Position numbers and translations under genes: made by a program. Below, piece by piece: positions 10,741 to 21,094 of a stretch of 64,000 nt of DNA (its first letter is position 1; each line of letters opens with the position of its first letter). This DNA comes from Limnospira fusiformis SAG 85.79 (lineage in GTDB: Bacteria > Cyanobacteriota > Cyanobacteriia > Cyanobacteriales > Microcoleaceae). Under the pieces are notes generated by a model. The model did no database searches. It saw only the letters and a list, made by a program, of their open reading frames with translations, and was not told the DNA's origin. The stretch covers positions 5,027,363 to 5,091,362 of the forward strand of contig NZ_CP051185.1 in assembly GCF_012516315.1 (NCBI RefSeq). Direction: 5' to 3'.

Positions 10741-11382
10741 ATGCGGATTAAAATTTGTGGCATAACCCGACTAGACCAAGGACAGGCGATCGCCTCTTTG
10801 GGGGCGACTGCTTTGGGGTTTATTTGCGTTCCGGCTTCCCCTCGCTATATTAGCCCCGACCAAATTCGGGCGATTACCTCTCACCTACCAGACAGGGTAG
10901 ACCGGATTGGGGTTTTTGCTAATGCCACTTTTGAGCAAATTTGGGAAACTTTCCATCAGGCTAAATTAACCGGGGTACAACTTCATGGCGATGAATCCCC
11001 CTTATTTTGCGATCGCCTACGACAAGAACTTCCCCATGGCGAGTTAATTAAAGCTATCCGGGTTAAAAACCCACAATCTCTCAGCCTAGCTGACAGCTTT
11101 ATTCCCCATGTAGATGCTTTGCTGCTAGATGCCTATCATGGTCAGCAGTTGGGGGGGACTGGTCTCACCATAGATTGGCAATCTTTGGGTGAGTTCCGCC
11201 CCGCCATACCCTGGTTTTTGGCGGGGGGACTTAATCCTGATAACATTATTAATGCTCTCAGTTGCCTACACCCTGACGGTATAGATTTGTCTAGTGGAGT
11301 AGAGCGATCGCCTGGAGACAAGGATATGGCTAAAGTTGCTCAACTATTTGAGAACACAAGATTTGCTATAACTCCTGATTAG
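10741..11382 (+). CDS. trpF: Phosphoribosylanthranilate isomerase
   Basis: The 213-residue protein is a single TIM-barrel enzyme of normal length. It opens with the family signature 'RIKICGITR', containing the catalytic Cys. It has 'GVQLHGDE' in the middle, '[10 protein letters not shown]' with the general-acid Asp, '[10 protein letters not shown]' at the phosphate-binding loop and '[15 protein letters not shown]' at the end. It catalyses the Amadori rearrangement of N-(5-phosphoribosyl)anthranilate to CdRP in tryptophan biosynthesis. It sits 15 bases behind a DUF4330 gene and away from other trp genes, which is normal for cyanobacteria. I see no leader or attenuator. Confidence 0.95.
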   Translation: MRIKICGITRLDQGQAIASLGATALGFICVPASPRYISPDQIRAITSHLPDRVDRIGVFANATFEQIWETFHQAKLTGVQLHGDESPLFCDRLRQELPHGELIKAIRVKNPQSLSLADSFIPHVDALLLDAYHGQQLGGTGLTIDWQSLGEFRPAIPWFLAGGLNPDNIINALSCLHPDGIDLSSGVERSPGDKDMAKVAQLFENTRFAITPD

Positions 11383-11440
11383 ATTGTATCATTAATCAAC
11401 AGACAAAAACAACTATACCCCTCCGGGGAATGAGTATCTA

Positions 11441-13159
11441 ATGACTACTGATCAACCCCTTGGTTCTGTGATTCAAGGTTCTTTGACAAAGGGACTGGAA
11501 GTGCGACTACACGCCGATGTTTCCGTCGAGGACATGAGAGTTGGTAAGTTTTTGGTAGTCTATGGAATGCGATCGCATTTCTTTTGTTTACTAACTGATG
11601 TCTGTCTAGGAACCTCTAGCCCCCGTATTCTTAGCAATCCTCCTCTACCGGAAAATGATTTTCTCCAAGCTGTGTTAGCCGGAAATAGCACCTATGGAAC
11701 TATTGAACTTAGTCCCATGTTAATGCTGAATCGGGATGTCTGCGATCGCTATGATATTCAACTCAAGGTTAACGGAAATGGTAACGGTGCCGCCTCTTTT
11801 CAACCTAACACCAACACCGAAGAGTTTGAACTACTCCCCGTTAAAACTATCCCCACCCACTTCTCTCAGGTCTACGAAGCTAAGGAACGAGATTTTCGGG
11901 TGATTTTTGGCTGGGAAGATGACCCCCAACGACGTAATTTTGCGATCGGGGAACCTATTGATATGCCAGTTCCCGTCTGTCTTGACCTCGATCGGTTTGT
12001 GGAACGCAGTAACGGTGTTTTTGGGAAATCGGGAACCGGAAAATCTTTTTTAACCCGGTTATTATTATCGGGAATTATCCGTAAACAAGCGGCGGTTAAC
12101 TTGATTTTTGATATGCACTCTGAATATGGTTGGGAGGCTGTATCGGAAGGTAAACAATTTAATACGGTTAAGGGATTACGACAACTTTTTCCGAATCAAG
12201 TAGAAGTCTATACTCTTGACCCAGAGTCTACCCGCCGCCGAGGAATTCGAGACGCTCAAGAGTTGTATTTGAGTTACAATCAGATAGAGGTAGAAGATTT
12301 AAACTTAGTTCAACGGGAATTAAATCTCTCGGAAGCTGCTTTAGATAACGCTAATATTCTCTGTAGTGAGTTTGGTCAGGATTGGATTTCCCAACTGTTG
12401 GGGATGACTAATGAAGAAATCCAAATATTTTGCGATGAACGCCGGGGTCATAAAGGGTCGATTATGTCCCTACAACGGAAGTTGATGCGTCTGGAAAATT
12501 TGAAGTATATGCGGGCTAGTTGTCCGTTTAATTATATCGATCGCATTCTTCAGTCTCTGTCCGCTGGAAAGCACGTTATTGTTGAGTTTGGTTCCCAGTC
12601 GGATATGTTATCCTATATGCTGGTTACCAATATGATGACCCGCCGCATTCACCAGTCCTATGTCCGAAAAGCTGAAACATTTTTGGCTTCTAAAAATCCT
12701 AGCGATCGCCCTCAACCTCTGGTTATTACCATCGAAGAAGCTCATAGATTTCTCGATCCAGCCGTAGTTAGGTCTACTATTTTTGGCACTATTGCTAGGG
12801 AAATGAGAAAGTATTTTGTCACCCTATTAATTGTCGATCAACGTCCGTCAGGAATTGACTCGGAGGTGATGTCTCAAATAGGGACTCGTATCACCGCTTT
12901 ATTAAACGATGATAAAGATATTGATGCGATTTTTACTGGGGTTTCTGGTGGTCAAAATTTGCGATCGGTTTTGGCAAAACTAGACTCTAAACAACAGGCT
13001 TTAGTTTTAGGTCATGCCGTCCCTATGCCTGTGGTAATTCGCACTAGACCATACGATGAGACATTTTACCGCGAAATTGGGGATATAGCTTGGGAAGAAA
13101 TGCCGGACGAGGTAGTTTTTGAAGCCGCCGCGACCGCTTTAGATGACCTGGGATTTTAG
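11441..13159 (+). CDS. HerA/DUF87-type ATPase
   Basis: The 572-residue protein begins with a HAS-barrel-like N-terminal region (about 1-160). A RecA-like core follows, with Walker A 'GKSGTGKSF' near residue 197 and Walker B 'LVITIEEAHRF' near 430, then a DQRPSG segment (about 467) that fits the sensor/arginine region. This is the HerA/FtsK superfamily of hexameric DNA-translocating ATPases. In archaea HerA works with NurA in end resection; in cyanobacteria the partner is unknown and I see no NurA gene nearby. Its stop codon overlaps the stop of the convergent DUF2062 gene by four bases (13156-13159). Confidence 0.8.
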   Translation: MTTDQPLGSVIQGSLTKGLEVRLHADVSVEDMRVGKFLVVYGMRSHFFCLLTDVCLGTSSPRILSNPPLPENDFLQAVLAGNSTYGTIELSPMLMLNRDVCDRYDIQLKVNGNGNGAASFQPNTNTEEFELLPVKTIPTHFSQVYEAKERDFRVIFGWEDDPQRRNFAIGEPIDMPVPVCLDLDRFVERSNGVFGKSGTGKSFLTRLLLSGIIRKQAAVNLIFDMHSEYGWEAVSEGKQFNTVKGLRQLFPNQVEVYTLDPESTRRRGIRDAQELYLSYNQIEVEDLNLVQRELNLSEAALDNANILCSEFGQDWISQLLGMTNEEIQIFCDERRGHKGSIMSLQRKLMRLENLKYMRASCPFNYIDRILQSLSAGKHVIVEFGSQSDMLSYMLVTNMMTRRIHQSYVRKAETFLASKNPSDRPQPLVITIEEAHRFLDPAVVRSTIFGTIAREMRKYFVTLLIVDQRPSGIDSEVMSQIGTRITALLNDDKDIDAIFTGVSGGQNLRSVLAKLDSKQQALVLGHAVPMPVVIRTRPYDETFYREIGDIAWEEMPDEVVFEAAATALDDLGF

Positions 13160-13740
13160 CGACGCTGCGATCGCTTTTGTTGCCAATATCGGAATAAAGG
13201 CACACTCACAGTATAAATGGCGATCGCTGCTATCAATCCCATCACAGTCGATCCTAACAATAAAACCGCCGCCAATTCTGCCCCAGTTTCTACAAGTTCA
13301 CTAAAATCTTTAACTGATTGTAGATTGACATGATCAGTCATTAGCGAAAATTGATGAATTCCTAGCAGCCACATCCCGAATTTCAAGTTAAAAAAGAATA
13401 GGGGAACATAGGTGAAGGGATTACTCACCCAAGTTCCCGCCACCGCTAGGAGTTTATGACCTCGTAAAATAACCGCAACAGCCACCCCGATAATTGCTTG
13501 AAACCCAAAAAATGGAAAAAAACCAGCAAACACACCCGCCGCCAGACCCCTCGCCAAATATTCTGGTTGTCCTCGCAGACTGATTAACCGCAGATATCCT
13601 AACCTTAACCACCGCCACCAATATACCCATCTTCCTTTCTGCGGCGGATATTCAGATAATCGATACACAGATAATTTCTCCTTGCTGCCATTTCTGCCAT
13701 TTAAATTTTGATTATACAACTTATCCACATTTTTGGGCAT
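13156..13740 (-). CDS. DUF2062 domain-containing membrane protein
   Basis: The 194-residue protein has a hydrophilic N-terminus (about 1-45) and then the DUF2062 signature. It contains 'ARGLAAGVFAGFFPFFGFQ', followed by 'VAVILRGHKLLAVAGTWVSNP' and 'YVPLFFFNLKFG'. Near the end is a second hydrophobic segment ('AAVLLLGSTVMGLIAAIAIY'). Together these predict three or four membrane spans. The role of the family is not settled. The gene converges on the HerA-like gene with overlapping stop codons. The start was chosen at the first ATG, which gives a normal family length. Confidence 0.82.
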   Translation of the reverse strand: MPKNVDKLYNQNLNGRNGSKEKLSVYRLSEYPPQKGRWVYWWRWLRLGYLRLISLRGQPEYLARGLAAGVFAGFFPFFGFQAIIGVAVAVILRGHKLLAVAGTWVSNPFTYVPLFFFNLKFGMWLLGIHQFSLMTDHVNLQSVKDFSELVETGAELAAVLLLGSTVMGLIAAIAIYTVSVPLFRYWQQKRSQRR

Positions 13741-13822
13741 GATTTCATGTAATCATTGACAATTGCTGATTTTTCGGTGCATTCCTGAACCTATGAATTA
13801 TGGCGGGTTCGGGGGTTGCCTC

Positions 13823-13851
13823 TTGCTAAATTACACCGAATATGCTATAAT
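13823..13851 (+). promoter_or_regulatory. Predicted sigma-70-type promoter for dnaG
   Basis: TTGCTA at 13823-13828 is followed after exactly 17 bases by a perfect TATAAT at 13846-13851. The dnaG start codon lies about 50 bases downstream. This is the cleanest housekeeping promoter seen in the window. Confidence 0.7.
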
Positions 13852-13902
13852 AGCTGCGAGCAAAAAGCGACATTAATTTAGATTATAAAATATCCCAAAT
13901 AT

Positions 13903-15837
13903 ATGTCAAGTCCCCGTATTCATTCCGATACAATTCAGGAGGTTAAAGACAGAGCAGATATTTATGATATCATCTCGGAAAAAGTGGTGCTTAAACGCCG
14001 TGGTAAAGACTTTGTGGGTCTGTGTCCATTCCATGAAGAAAAAAGCCCAAGTTTTACGGTGAGTCCTAGCCGACAGATGTACTACTGCTTTGGTTGTGGT
14101 GCGGCGGGAAATGGCATTAAGTTTTTAATGGAGTTGGATAAATCCTCCTTTGCTGATGTAGTTTTAGACCTCGCGCGACGGTATAATGTTCCGGTAAAAA
14201 CGGAATCGCCTGAACAGCATCAGGAGTTCCAAAAGACCCTTTCCTTGCGGGAAAAACTCTACGAAATTTTAGCGATCGCCACCAGTTTTTATCAACACGC
14301 ACTCCGCCAACCCCAGGGAGAAGCAGCTTTAGAATATCTGAAATTTTCCCGTCGTCTGGGAGAGGAAACTATCCAGGAATTTCAGCTAGGTTATGCACCA
14401 GCGGGGTGGGAAACCATTTATGGTTACTTAGTAGAACAAAAACATTTTCCGGTAGAATTAGTCGAAAAAGCCGGGTTAATTGTTCCCCGAAAAGCCGGGA
14501 ATGGTTATTATGATCGTTTCCGCGATCGCCTAATTATTCCCATTTATGATATCCAGGGAAGAGTGATTGGTTTTGGGGGTCGAAGTTTAGGAGATGAACA
14601 GCCTAAATATCTAAATTCTCCCGAAACCGAATTATTTGATAAAGGCAGAACTTTGTTTTGTTTAGACCGAGCCAAAAAGGCTATATCCCAACAAGATATG
14701 GCTGTAGTTGTCGAGGGTTATTTTGATGCGATCGCTCTCCATGCAGCCGGGATTAATTATGTGGTAGCATCCCTAGGAACTGCACTTAGTATTAATCAAA
14801 TTCGTCTGCTGCTACGCTATACAGAATCCAAGCAAATTATCCTCAATTTTGATGCAGATGCAGCCGGAACTAAAGCCACCGAGAGAGCCATAGGAGAAAT
14901 TGAAACTCTCGCCTATCGCGGGGAAGTAAACCTGAGAATTTTAAACCTTCCCAATGGCAAAGATGCCGATGAATATCTATATATTCACACCCGCCATGAT
15001 TATCAGGATTTACTGGAAAAATCACCCTATTTTTTAGAATGGCAAATCCATCAAATTGTCGGCGGTAAAAGCATCGAAAATGTCGCCGAATCACAGAGAA
15101 TAGCCACAGCCATGGTGGAATTACTCCGCAAAGTCCAAGATTTAAACCAACGGACTGCTTACATTCAATCATGCGCGGAAATTCTCAGCCAGGGTCAATC
15201 ACGGTTAATTCCCATGTTAGCCGATAGTCTGCGAAAACAGATTAATAAACCCCTAGTACAAAATCAGCAGAATAAAGCCTCTGATTCCAGGAAATCAGAT
15301 CTTATTATTTCGGCTCAACGTGACCGGACTCTGTTAGAAAAAGCCGAAGGTTTGTTACTGCGAATTTATCTACACTGTCCAGAGTATCGACAGGAAATAA
15401 TTAAGGCTTTGGAGGCAGAAAATTTAGAATTTAGTTTAACCAATCATCGTTTTTTGTGGATAAAAATTTCGGAAATCGAGTTAAGTTTACAGGAACAGAA
15501 ACCCAGAGAAGATATTGATTTGATTTCTCAACTACAAAACTTCGACCGGGAACATTCATCGGAAATCTCGGAAGTCTCTCATTTATTCTACTTAAACGAA
15601 AAGACGATTAATGATATTGAACGTCCTAGTATTGGGATTCGCGCCGCTACAGCTTCCCTAGAATGGGTGCTATGTGAAAAACGCTATCTTCAATATTTAG
15701 ACAAGTGGAAAAAAACTGATATTAAACTTAATTTAGAATTAGCCGAATACTATCAGCAGCAACTCTACGCGGAACAAAAACGTATGAAAGAGTTAGAACA
15801 ACTACGCATGGTTAAGTTTTCCGAGTTGACTTTTTAA
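13903..15837 (+). CDS. dnaG: DNA primase
   Basis: The 644-residue protein has the full bacterial primase layout. The N-terminal CHC2 zinc ribbon has C-P-F-H and, after the spacer, C-F-G-C (about residues 41-66). The RNA polymerase core includes 'DRFRDRLIIPIYD' and 'GFGGRSLGD'. The TOPRIM domain has 'VVVEGYFDAIAL' (catalytic Glu near 270) and the D-x-D of 'LNFDADAAG' near 317. A C-terminal DnaB-interacting region follows (about 450-640). It makes the RNA primers for replication. A strong promoter precedes it. The cyanobacterial C-terminal region is lysine- and glutamate-rich and diverges from the E. coli one, as expected. Confidence 0.96.
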   Translation: MSSPRIHSDTIQEVKDRADIYDIISEKVVLKRRGKDFVGLCPFHEEKSPSFTVSPSRQMYYCFGCGAAGNGIKFLMELDKSSFADVVLDLARRYNVPVKTESPEQHQEFQKTLSLREKLYEILAIATSFYQHALRQPQGEAALEYLKFSRRLGEETIQEFQLGYAPAGWETIYGYLVEQKHFPVELVEKAGLIVPRKAGNGYYDRFRDRLIIPIYDIQGRVIGFGGRSLGDEQPKYLNSPETELFDKGRTLFCLDRAKKAISQQDMAVVVEGYFDAIALHAAGINYVVASLGTALSINQIRLLLRYTESKQIILNFDADAAGTKATERAIGEIETLAYRGEVNLRILNLPNGKDADEYLYIHTRHDYQDLLEKSPYFLEWQIHQIVGGKSIENVAESQRIATAMVELLRKVQDLNQRTAYIQSCAEILSQGQSRLIPMLADSLRKQINKPLVQNQQNKASDSRKSDLIISAQRDRTLLEKAEGLLLRIYLHCPEYRQEIIKALEAENLEFSLTNHRFLWIKISEIELSLQEQKPREDIDLISQLQNFDREHSSEISEVSHLFYLNEKTINDIERPSIGIRAATASLEWVLCEKRYLQYLDKWKKTDIKLNLELAEYYQQQLYAEQKRMKELEQLRMVKFSELTF

Positions 15838-15990
15838 TGTAGTTTGGGAAAACTGACCTAGCCTGTCCCTAGTTAATTAACAATGGTCTGATCAACCGGA
15901 TTAATTCTAAGAAAATTCTCATAAACTTATGGCTATCCTGATAGGGATAAAAGCTGATGTATAGGGAAACGTAAACCCCTGTACTAAACT

Positions 15991-16170
15991 ATGTTAGCTA
16001 AAACTATCATCCTATCTATTTATGCGATCGCAGGTATTTTGGCCATGACTCCCATGGTATTAGCCAGCGAATTTACAGAGGATCACCTATCAGAAGAGAT
16101 AGCCGAAGCCGCCTCCAGAGAGGAAGCGGAAGCCGATCGCGTTCAGCAAACCAGACCCCCCAGAGGCTAA
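15991..16170 (+). CDS. Small predicted secreted peptide, 59 aa
   Basis: I do not recognise this gene. The ORF codes for M-L-A-K-T, a hydrophobic stretch (about residues 5-24, containing YAIAGILAM) and an A-S-A-like cleavage site near 'MVLAS'. A 35-residue very acidic and charged tail follows (E-E-I-A-E-A-A-S-R-E-E-A-E-A-D). This reads as a Sec signal peptide with a short exported tail. It abuts, end to end, the stop of the convergent STAND/WD40 gene at 16171. The 150 bases before it hold no clear promoter. The N-terminal design supports a real gene, but conservation is untested. Confidence 0.5.
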   Translation: MLAKTIILSIYAIAGILAMTPMVLASEFTEDHLSEEIAEAASREEAEADRVQQTRPPRG

Positions 16171-19100
16171 TCAATTACAAATATTAGGATTAATCGCCGG
16201 GTTATTATTATGACGATTTAAATAATTTTGAAGGCGATCGCAAGCCTGATCCAGTAAATAATCAACCTGGTTAAAATTGCTATAATCCAACTCCCAAAAT
16301 ACCATGCGGTTGTCAGCATCAGTAGCCACCAACATTTGGTCATCAGCACTAAAATGCACCGATAAAACCGGTTTAATTCCCACTTCCAGAGTCGTGATTA
16401 ACTGACCAGAACGATCCCAGAGTTTCACCGTCCCATCCTGACTCGCGGAAGCCAGTATCTCCCCAGTTGAATTAAAACTCAAATCAAACACCACCCGGTT
16501 ATGTCGTCCTATGGTAGTAGTTGTAATTGGTTTCCAGTCCGAGGTTTCCCACAATTTCACCGACCCATCCCCCGTCCCCACAGCCAGCAGAGTTCCATTA
16601 GGACTAAAAGCCACCTTAGAGAAGTGACTACCCTGGGAAAGGTCGCGAATTAAAGAACCGTTAATATCCCAAATTTTAATAGTATTATCACCCACAGAAG
16701 CCATGATTTGAGCTTGTTGATTAAAACTAATATCATTAATTCTATCCGTATGTCCAATCAGAGTAGTTTGTAATACTCCATTGATATCCCATAACCGAAT
16801 GATTTGGTCATCACTAACCGAAGCAATTTTTTGACCATCAGGACTAAAACTCACCGTCCACACTGGGAAATCATGGTTGATAGTCCTTAAAACATCACCT
16901 TCTGTATTCCAAATTTTCACCGTTTTATCATTACTAGCAGAAGCAATCAGTTGACTATCAGGACTAAAGCTGATATTATTAACAGTATCCGTATGTTCAT
17001 CAAACATTAGCCTAATATTTAGGGAATTAGTCTCCCATACTATCGCCATATTATTGCTGGAGACTGAAGCTATTAACTCACTATTCGGACTAAAAACAGC
17101 GTTATAAATATCCCTAGGAGATTGCCAGACTCTGGGGAGGTTTTGTAGTCCCCAAAAACGGATAGAACCATCAGCACTGGCGGAAATTAGCGTTTGACTG
17201 TCGGGAGCAAAAACCGCATGATTGACAGTATTTCTATGACCCCGGAGAGTAGAAACCAAAATTCCCTCATAGTTCCAAAGTTTGATAGTTGTATCGGTGC
17301 TGGCTGTCACAATCAGGCGACCATTTGGACTAAAATTAACGCTATTTACTGATTTTTCATGACCTGTTAAAGTTTGAGATAATGTCCCATCGAGGTTCCA
17401 CAGTTTCACCGTATTATCATTACTAGCAGAAGCCAAAATTTGAGAATCTGGACTAAATTTAACACTCCAAATGGCTTGGTCATGACCCTGAAAACTGGTG
17501 ATTAACTCCCCCTGACGATTCCATAATTTAATTACCCCCATTTCATCAGAGGAAACAATCAACTGTTCATCTGGACTAAAACTGACCGACAAAACCTCCG
17601 CTTCGTGTCCGGTTAATATGGCTATGGTGTCACCGTCACGGCTCCACAGACGAATAGTTCCATCTTCACTAGCGGAGGCTAACTGCTGACCATCTGGACT
17701 AAAACTCAGCCATTGTATATCTCTGGTATGTCCTATTAGGGTATTAATTAAAGTTCCATCAGGTCGCCAGAGTTTGATATTTTCATCTTCCCCCGCTGAA
17801 GCTATAATCAATTCTTGACCGGAGGAATTGGGACTAAAAACCACGCGGCGAATTTTGCGTTTATTGGCTAACCAACTTCCTATTAATTCTCGATTTTGGT
17901 TCCAGATCCTGATTGTACCATCTTGATCGCCTGATACTATTTGATCACCAGTAGGGTTAAAACTGAGGCTGAGAATACCGCCAAAAGATTCAGATAGGCG
18001 ATCGCGTTCTCTAAAGATATTATTGACTTCCCACAGAGAACTAGCGGTGCGGCGTTCAATTTCCGTAACGGGTTGGCGTTGCAGAATTCTACCTGCTTCC
18101 ATAGCAGTTAGGGAGGCTTTCAGTTGATCCGTTTCCCCTTTTAACAAAGCCAAATATTCATAATTAAACCTGGCTAATTTTAGTTGTTTTTCCTGGGTTT
18201 TAGTATTGTGCCACAGCATTAATACGGCTATTGATAATAAACTCAACCCTATACATAATCCAATCGTATTAACCAGCCTTTTCCTCAAAACTTGATTGAT
18301 TTCGGTGATTTCGGCTTCAGCTTCCTGTCTTTTTTGTTTCTCATTTTGCAGCTTATAAACTAATTCACTACTCCGTTGTTCCCGAATAAAAGATACTAGA
18401 TAATCATGGACAAGCTGATAACGTTCCTCTGGAATTTCTGGGAGTAAACAGACCAACCCGGATAACACGAATATTTTTAAGACTGTATCTAGTTGATCCG
18501 TGATTTTTAGGTTATCCGCCAAACTTTGTAAATCTCTATTCAAAGCATACCGAGTTTTTAAGGGTCGGTTGTTATATTCATCTGTGAGTAAATATAAGAC
18601 TAATTCGGCGATGTCTTTATTTTCCTCGCCACAGTCTGCCACTACTTCCTCTAAATAACTCTCTACTAACCGCCTTTTCGGTCCTTGGAGGCGATATTCT
18701 TCCAAGGTGGTGATTTGATTGGTGTAAAGTTGAGAACCGACAATTTGTAGTTCAATGGGTCGGACTTCTCCCGACTCTCCTGCTAATTCTTGCACCAGTT
18801 GTTTAATTAATTCCGGTTCCAAGATAAATTGAGTTTTGGCGGTTAAATTTTTGATAACTGAGGCGGCATCTTCCGGGATGAAATTACCCAAATAATAGAG
18901 AATATTTTTATCTAAAATATTGTCGTTAACCGCATCAAAGTATTTTAAACGATTTCCTTCTAGTAGGTGGTGTAAATAGTCCTGACGCAGTGCAAAAATA
19001 GTCTTGATATAGGGAATATTCAAACATTCCCGTAAAAATTGATAAAATTCTTCTCGCTTTTGGGGTTCCTTGGTAGCTACGAAAAACTCTTCAAACTGAT

Positions 19101-21009
19101 CGAAAATAATAATCATCATTAAATTTCGATAATTCAGAACCTGGAGTTGGTCTAAAATTTCGGTCGGGTTAGTTAAAAATCCTGAGTCTAATTCAGAGTT
19201 ATCTAATTGAGATAAAGCTCTGGCGATCGCATTACTGAGTCCCCCCACCCAATTAGTATAAGTTTTTTGATAAATCGGGAGAACTCGCCTGGCTTGAATC
19301 AATGTATTTTTATGTCTCAGTTGGGGAATGAGTCCCGCTTGCAATAGAGAACTTTTCCCGACTCCTGACTGTCCATAAATTATGGTTAATTTATATCTGT
19401 CTTCCCCCAGCCGCTTCATTAATTGGTCAATATCTTGCAATCTTCCCGAGGCGGTCATTTCCGAATTAATTAAAGTCCTATCTTCAGATTGGGGATAACT
19501 GGGATTAGTAATTAACTGGCTTTGCTGTAATGCACCCGCACCAATAAAAGGCCGAAAACTAAACTGTTGTTCGATTTCCCGCTGTTGCTGTTTCACTTGA
19601 TAGGCGGCGAGATATTCACCCTGTCTAAAATAGCTGTAATGTAACTGTTTAAAAATTTTAATATATAGTTCTGGATCATAACAAGGTTTGGTCAAATTCT
19701 TGGCTTGTTTAAAAGTAGCGATCGCCTCTTCATGTTCTCCCAAACCCTGTTGAGATCTCCCGAAACACAGCAAATACCATCCCCAATGATAAGAACGTTC
19801 CCAATCCAACTTTCGTAAATATTCATAGTTCCGGATCTCCTTCCCCTCCTTAACCTGGGAATTTTGCGATAAATTACTGTTGATAATTTCCAGAGATTTC
19901 TGTATAATATACTTAGCGGTTTTAAAGTTACCATTAGCTAATTGTACTTCCGCCAAAAAGTGGTAGGCGCGCGCTGTCCTAAAGGAATGGGACTGATTTT
20001 GATGCAAGTCCAAGGCCCAATTAGCCACTTCATCCAACTCTGACCAATTTTCCAAATAGTGTAATATTTCCCCCAAAGCATTAATAAACTTTGCCACCAA
20101 ATCCGGTCGATCAGCCGATTCAAATTCCTGTAAAGATTGCCGATAATAATCCTTGGCTTTGGCGCAGGCTTCCCACTTTTCCCCCCGGTTCATCATCCCA
20201 TAGTAACGCCACCAGAAACCCAAATAAAACAGAACATGACCACAGCCTAAGCGGTTGTTAGTCTGCTGCCACAATGTTAAACTCCGTTGGTAATGCTGCA
20301 ATGCTTCCTGAGTAGTATGATCAGCAATTCGACCCAGTATCAACTCTAAACTAGCTTCTAAATCCTGATCAAGAGTTACTCCCCGCCGTTGGAGGTCCTG
20401 TTGTGCGGATTCTAGTTCATTGCGTAGGGGAGAACCGCTTTCTAACTCCAGGGTAGCCTCATCTAAAAAAATAGTTGCGCCACTATCGAGTAACTGTTCT
20501 AAAATCTGATTACTGGTCTGTTTCAGGAAGTCAATGAGATGATCAGTTTCAACCTCGAAGTGAATTGTAGTTGCAAAACTATGAAAATCTGGGACTAAGC
20601 GAATCATCATCGACACCAATTGATCGCTTACCCACAAAATCAACGGAAACTCAAAATTGCGGAATTCCTCCCGCATTTGATTAGTCGCCTTGAGTACCCC
20701 CTGCAAATTATTCACCGACTCCAAGCCAAACACCATCAAAGCTGATGGCATTTCCCCCTGTAGGGTATCAAAAATGGTCGTATAGAGAGTTTTAGCCTTG
20801 GGGTCCAAAACTAATTCTTGAATGGGAACAGGACAATCTACCCGCAACTGTTGCACAATAGTTTCCCGAACGGAACGATAATTGCAACAGGCAAGAATCA
20901 GCGAAAAATCACCCTGGAGGCGAGTAATACTGCGGATTAGGGTTCTGATCGCGTCTTGGTTAGCCTTTTCCCCATCGTACATTTTCAAATTCCATGATTG
21001 CTTGGTCAA
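16171..21009 (-). CDS. STAND NTPase with TPRs and 14 WD40 repeats
   Basis: The protein has 1612 residues. Residues 1-180 form an unassigned N-terminal domain, with hydrophobic strands such as 'FSLILACCNYRSVRETIV' and 'FPLILWVSDQ'. Helical TPR-like repeats follow (about 215-500). Next is a STAND-type NTPase with Walker A 'IIYGQSGVGKSSLLQAG' near 543 and Walker B 'MMIIIFDQFEEFF' near 630, then a winged-helix-like segment. A coiled coil (about 875-900) leads into one membrane span (about 906-930). At least 14 WD40 repeats run to the end (about 1005-1580), most with F-S-P-D/N-x-x and a closing (K/R)-(L/I)-W. Fourteen repeats would make two seven-bladed propellers. STAND proteins are ligand-triggered signalling switches, some of them antiphage; the effector here is not identifiable. 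Confidence 0.85.
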   Translation of the reverse strand: MTKQSWNLKMYDGEKANQDAIRTLIRSITRLQGDFSLILACCNYRSVRETIVQQLRVDCPVPIQELVLDPKAKTLYTTIFDTLQGEMPSALMVFGLESVNNLQGVLKATNQMREEFRNFEFPLILWVSDQLVSMMIRLVPDFHSFATTIHFEVETDHLIDFLKQTSNQILEQLLDSGATIFLDEATLELESGSPLRNELESAQQDLQRRGVTLDQDLEASLELILGRIADHTTQEALQHYQRSLTLWQQTNNRLGCGHVLFYLGFWWRYYGMMNRGEKWEACAKAKDYYRQSLQEFESADRPDLVAKFINALGEILHYLENWSELDEVANWALDLHQNQSHSFRTARAYHFLAEVQLANGNFKTAKYIIQKSLEIINSNLSQNSQVKEGKEIRNYEYLRKLDWERSYHWGWYLLCFGRSQQGLGEHEEAIATFKQAKNLTKPCYDPELYIKIFKQLHYSYFRQGEYLAAYQVKQQQREIEQQFSFRPFIGAGALQQSQLITNPSYPQSEDRTLINSEMTASGRLQDIDQLMKRLGEDRYKLTIIYGQSGVGKSSLLQAGLIPQLRHKNTLIQARRVLPIYQKTYTNWVGGLSNAIARALSQLDNSELDSGFLTNPTEILDQLQVLNYRNLMMIIIFDQFEEFFVATKEPQKREEFYQFLRECLNIPYIKTIFALRQDYLHHLLEGNRLKYFDAVNDNILDKNILYYLGNFIPEDAASVIKNLTAKTQFILEPELIKQLVQELAGESGEVRPIELQIVGSQLYTNQITTLEEYRLQGPKRRLVESYLEEVVADCGEENKDIAELVLYLLTDEYNNRPLKTRYALNRDLQSLADNLKITDQLDTVLKIFVLSGLVCLLPEIPEERYQLVHDYLVSFIREQRSSELVYKLQNEKQKRQEAEAEITEINQVLRKRLVNTIGLCIGLSLLSIAVLMLWHNTKTQEKQLKLARFNYEYLALLKGETDQLKASLTAMEAGRILQRQPVTEIERRTASSLWEVNNIFRERDRLSESFGGILSLSFNPTGDQIVSGDQDGTIRIWNQNRELIGSWLANKRKIRRVVFSPNSSGQELIIASAGEDENIKLWRPDGTLINTLIGHTRDIQWLSFSPDGQQLASASEDGTIRLWSRDGDTIAILTGHEAEVLSVSFSPDEQLIVSSDEMGVIKLWNRQGELITSFQGHDQAIWSVKFSPDSQILASASNDNTVKLWNLDGTLSQTLTGHEKSVNSVNFSPNGRLIVTASTDTTIKLWNYEGILVSTLRGHRNTVNHAVFAPDSQTLISASADGSIRFWGLQNLPRVWQSPRDIYNAVFSPNSELIASVSSNNMAIVWETNSLNIRLMFDEHTDTVNNISFSPDSQLIASASNDKTVKIWNTEGDVLRTINHDFPVWTVSFSPDGQKIASVSDDQIIRLWDINGVLQTTLIGHTDRINDISFNQQAQIMASVGDNTIKIWDINGSLIRDLSQGSHFSKVAFSPNGTLLAVGTGDGSVKLWETSDWKPITTTTIGRHNRVVFDLSFNSTGEILASASQDGTVKLWDRSGQLITTLEVGIKPVLSVHFSADDQMLVATDADNRMVFWELDYSNFNQVDYLLDQACDRLQNYLNRHNNNPAINPNICN

Positions 21010-21094
21010 CCTGGCACAGGTTCTGCATGGCGCGATCGCACATCAAGCTATTTAGCCGGGGAAAAGCGCCAAAACCATCTTAGCCTAGTTTCCC

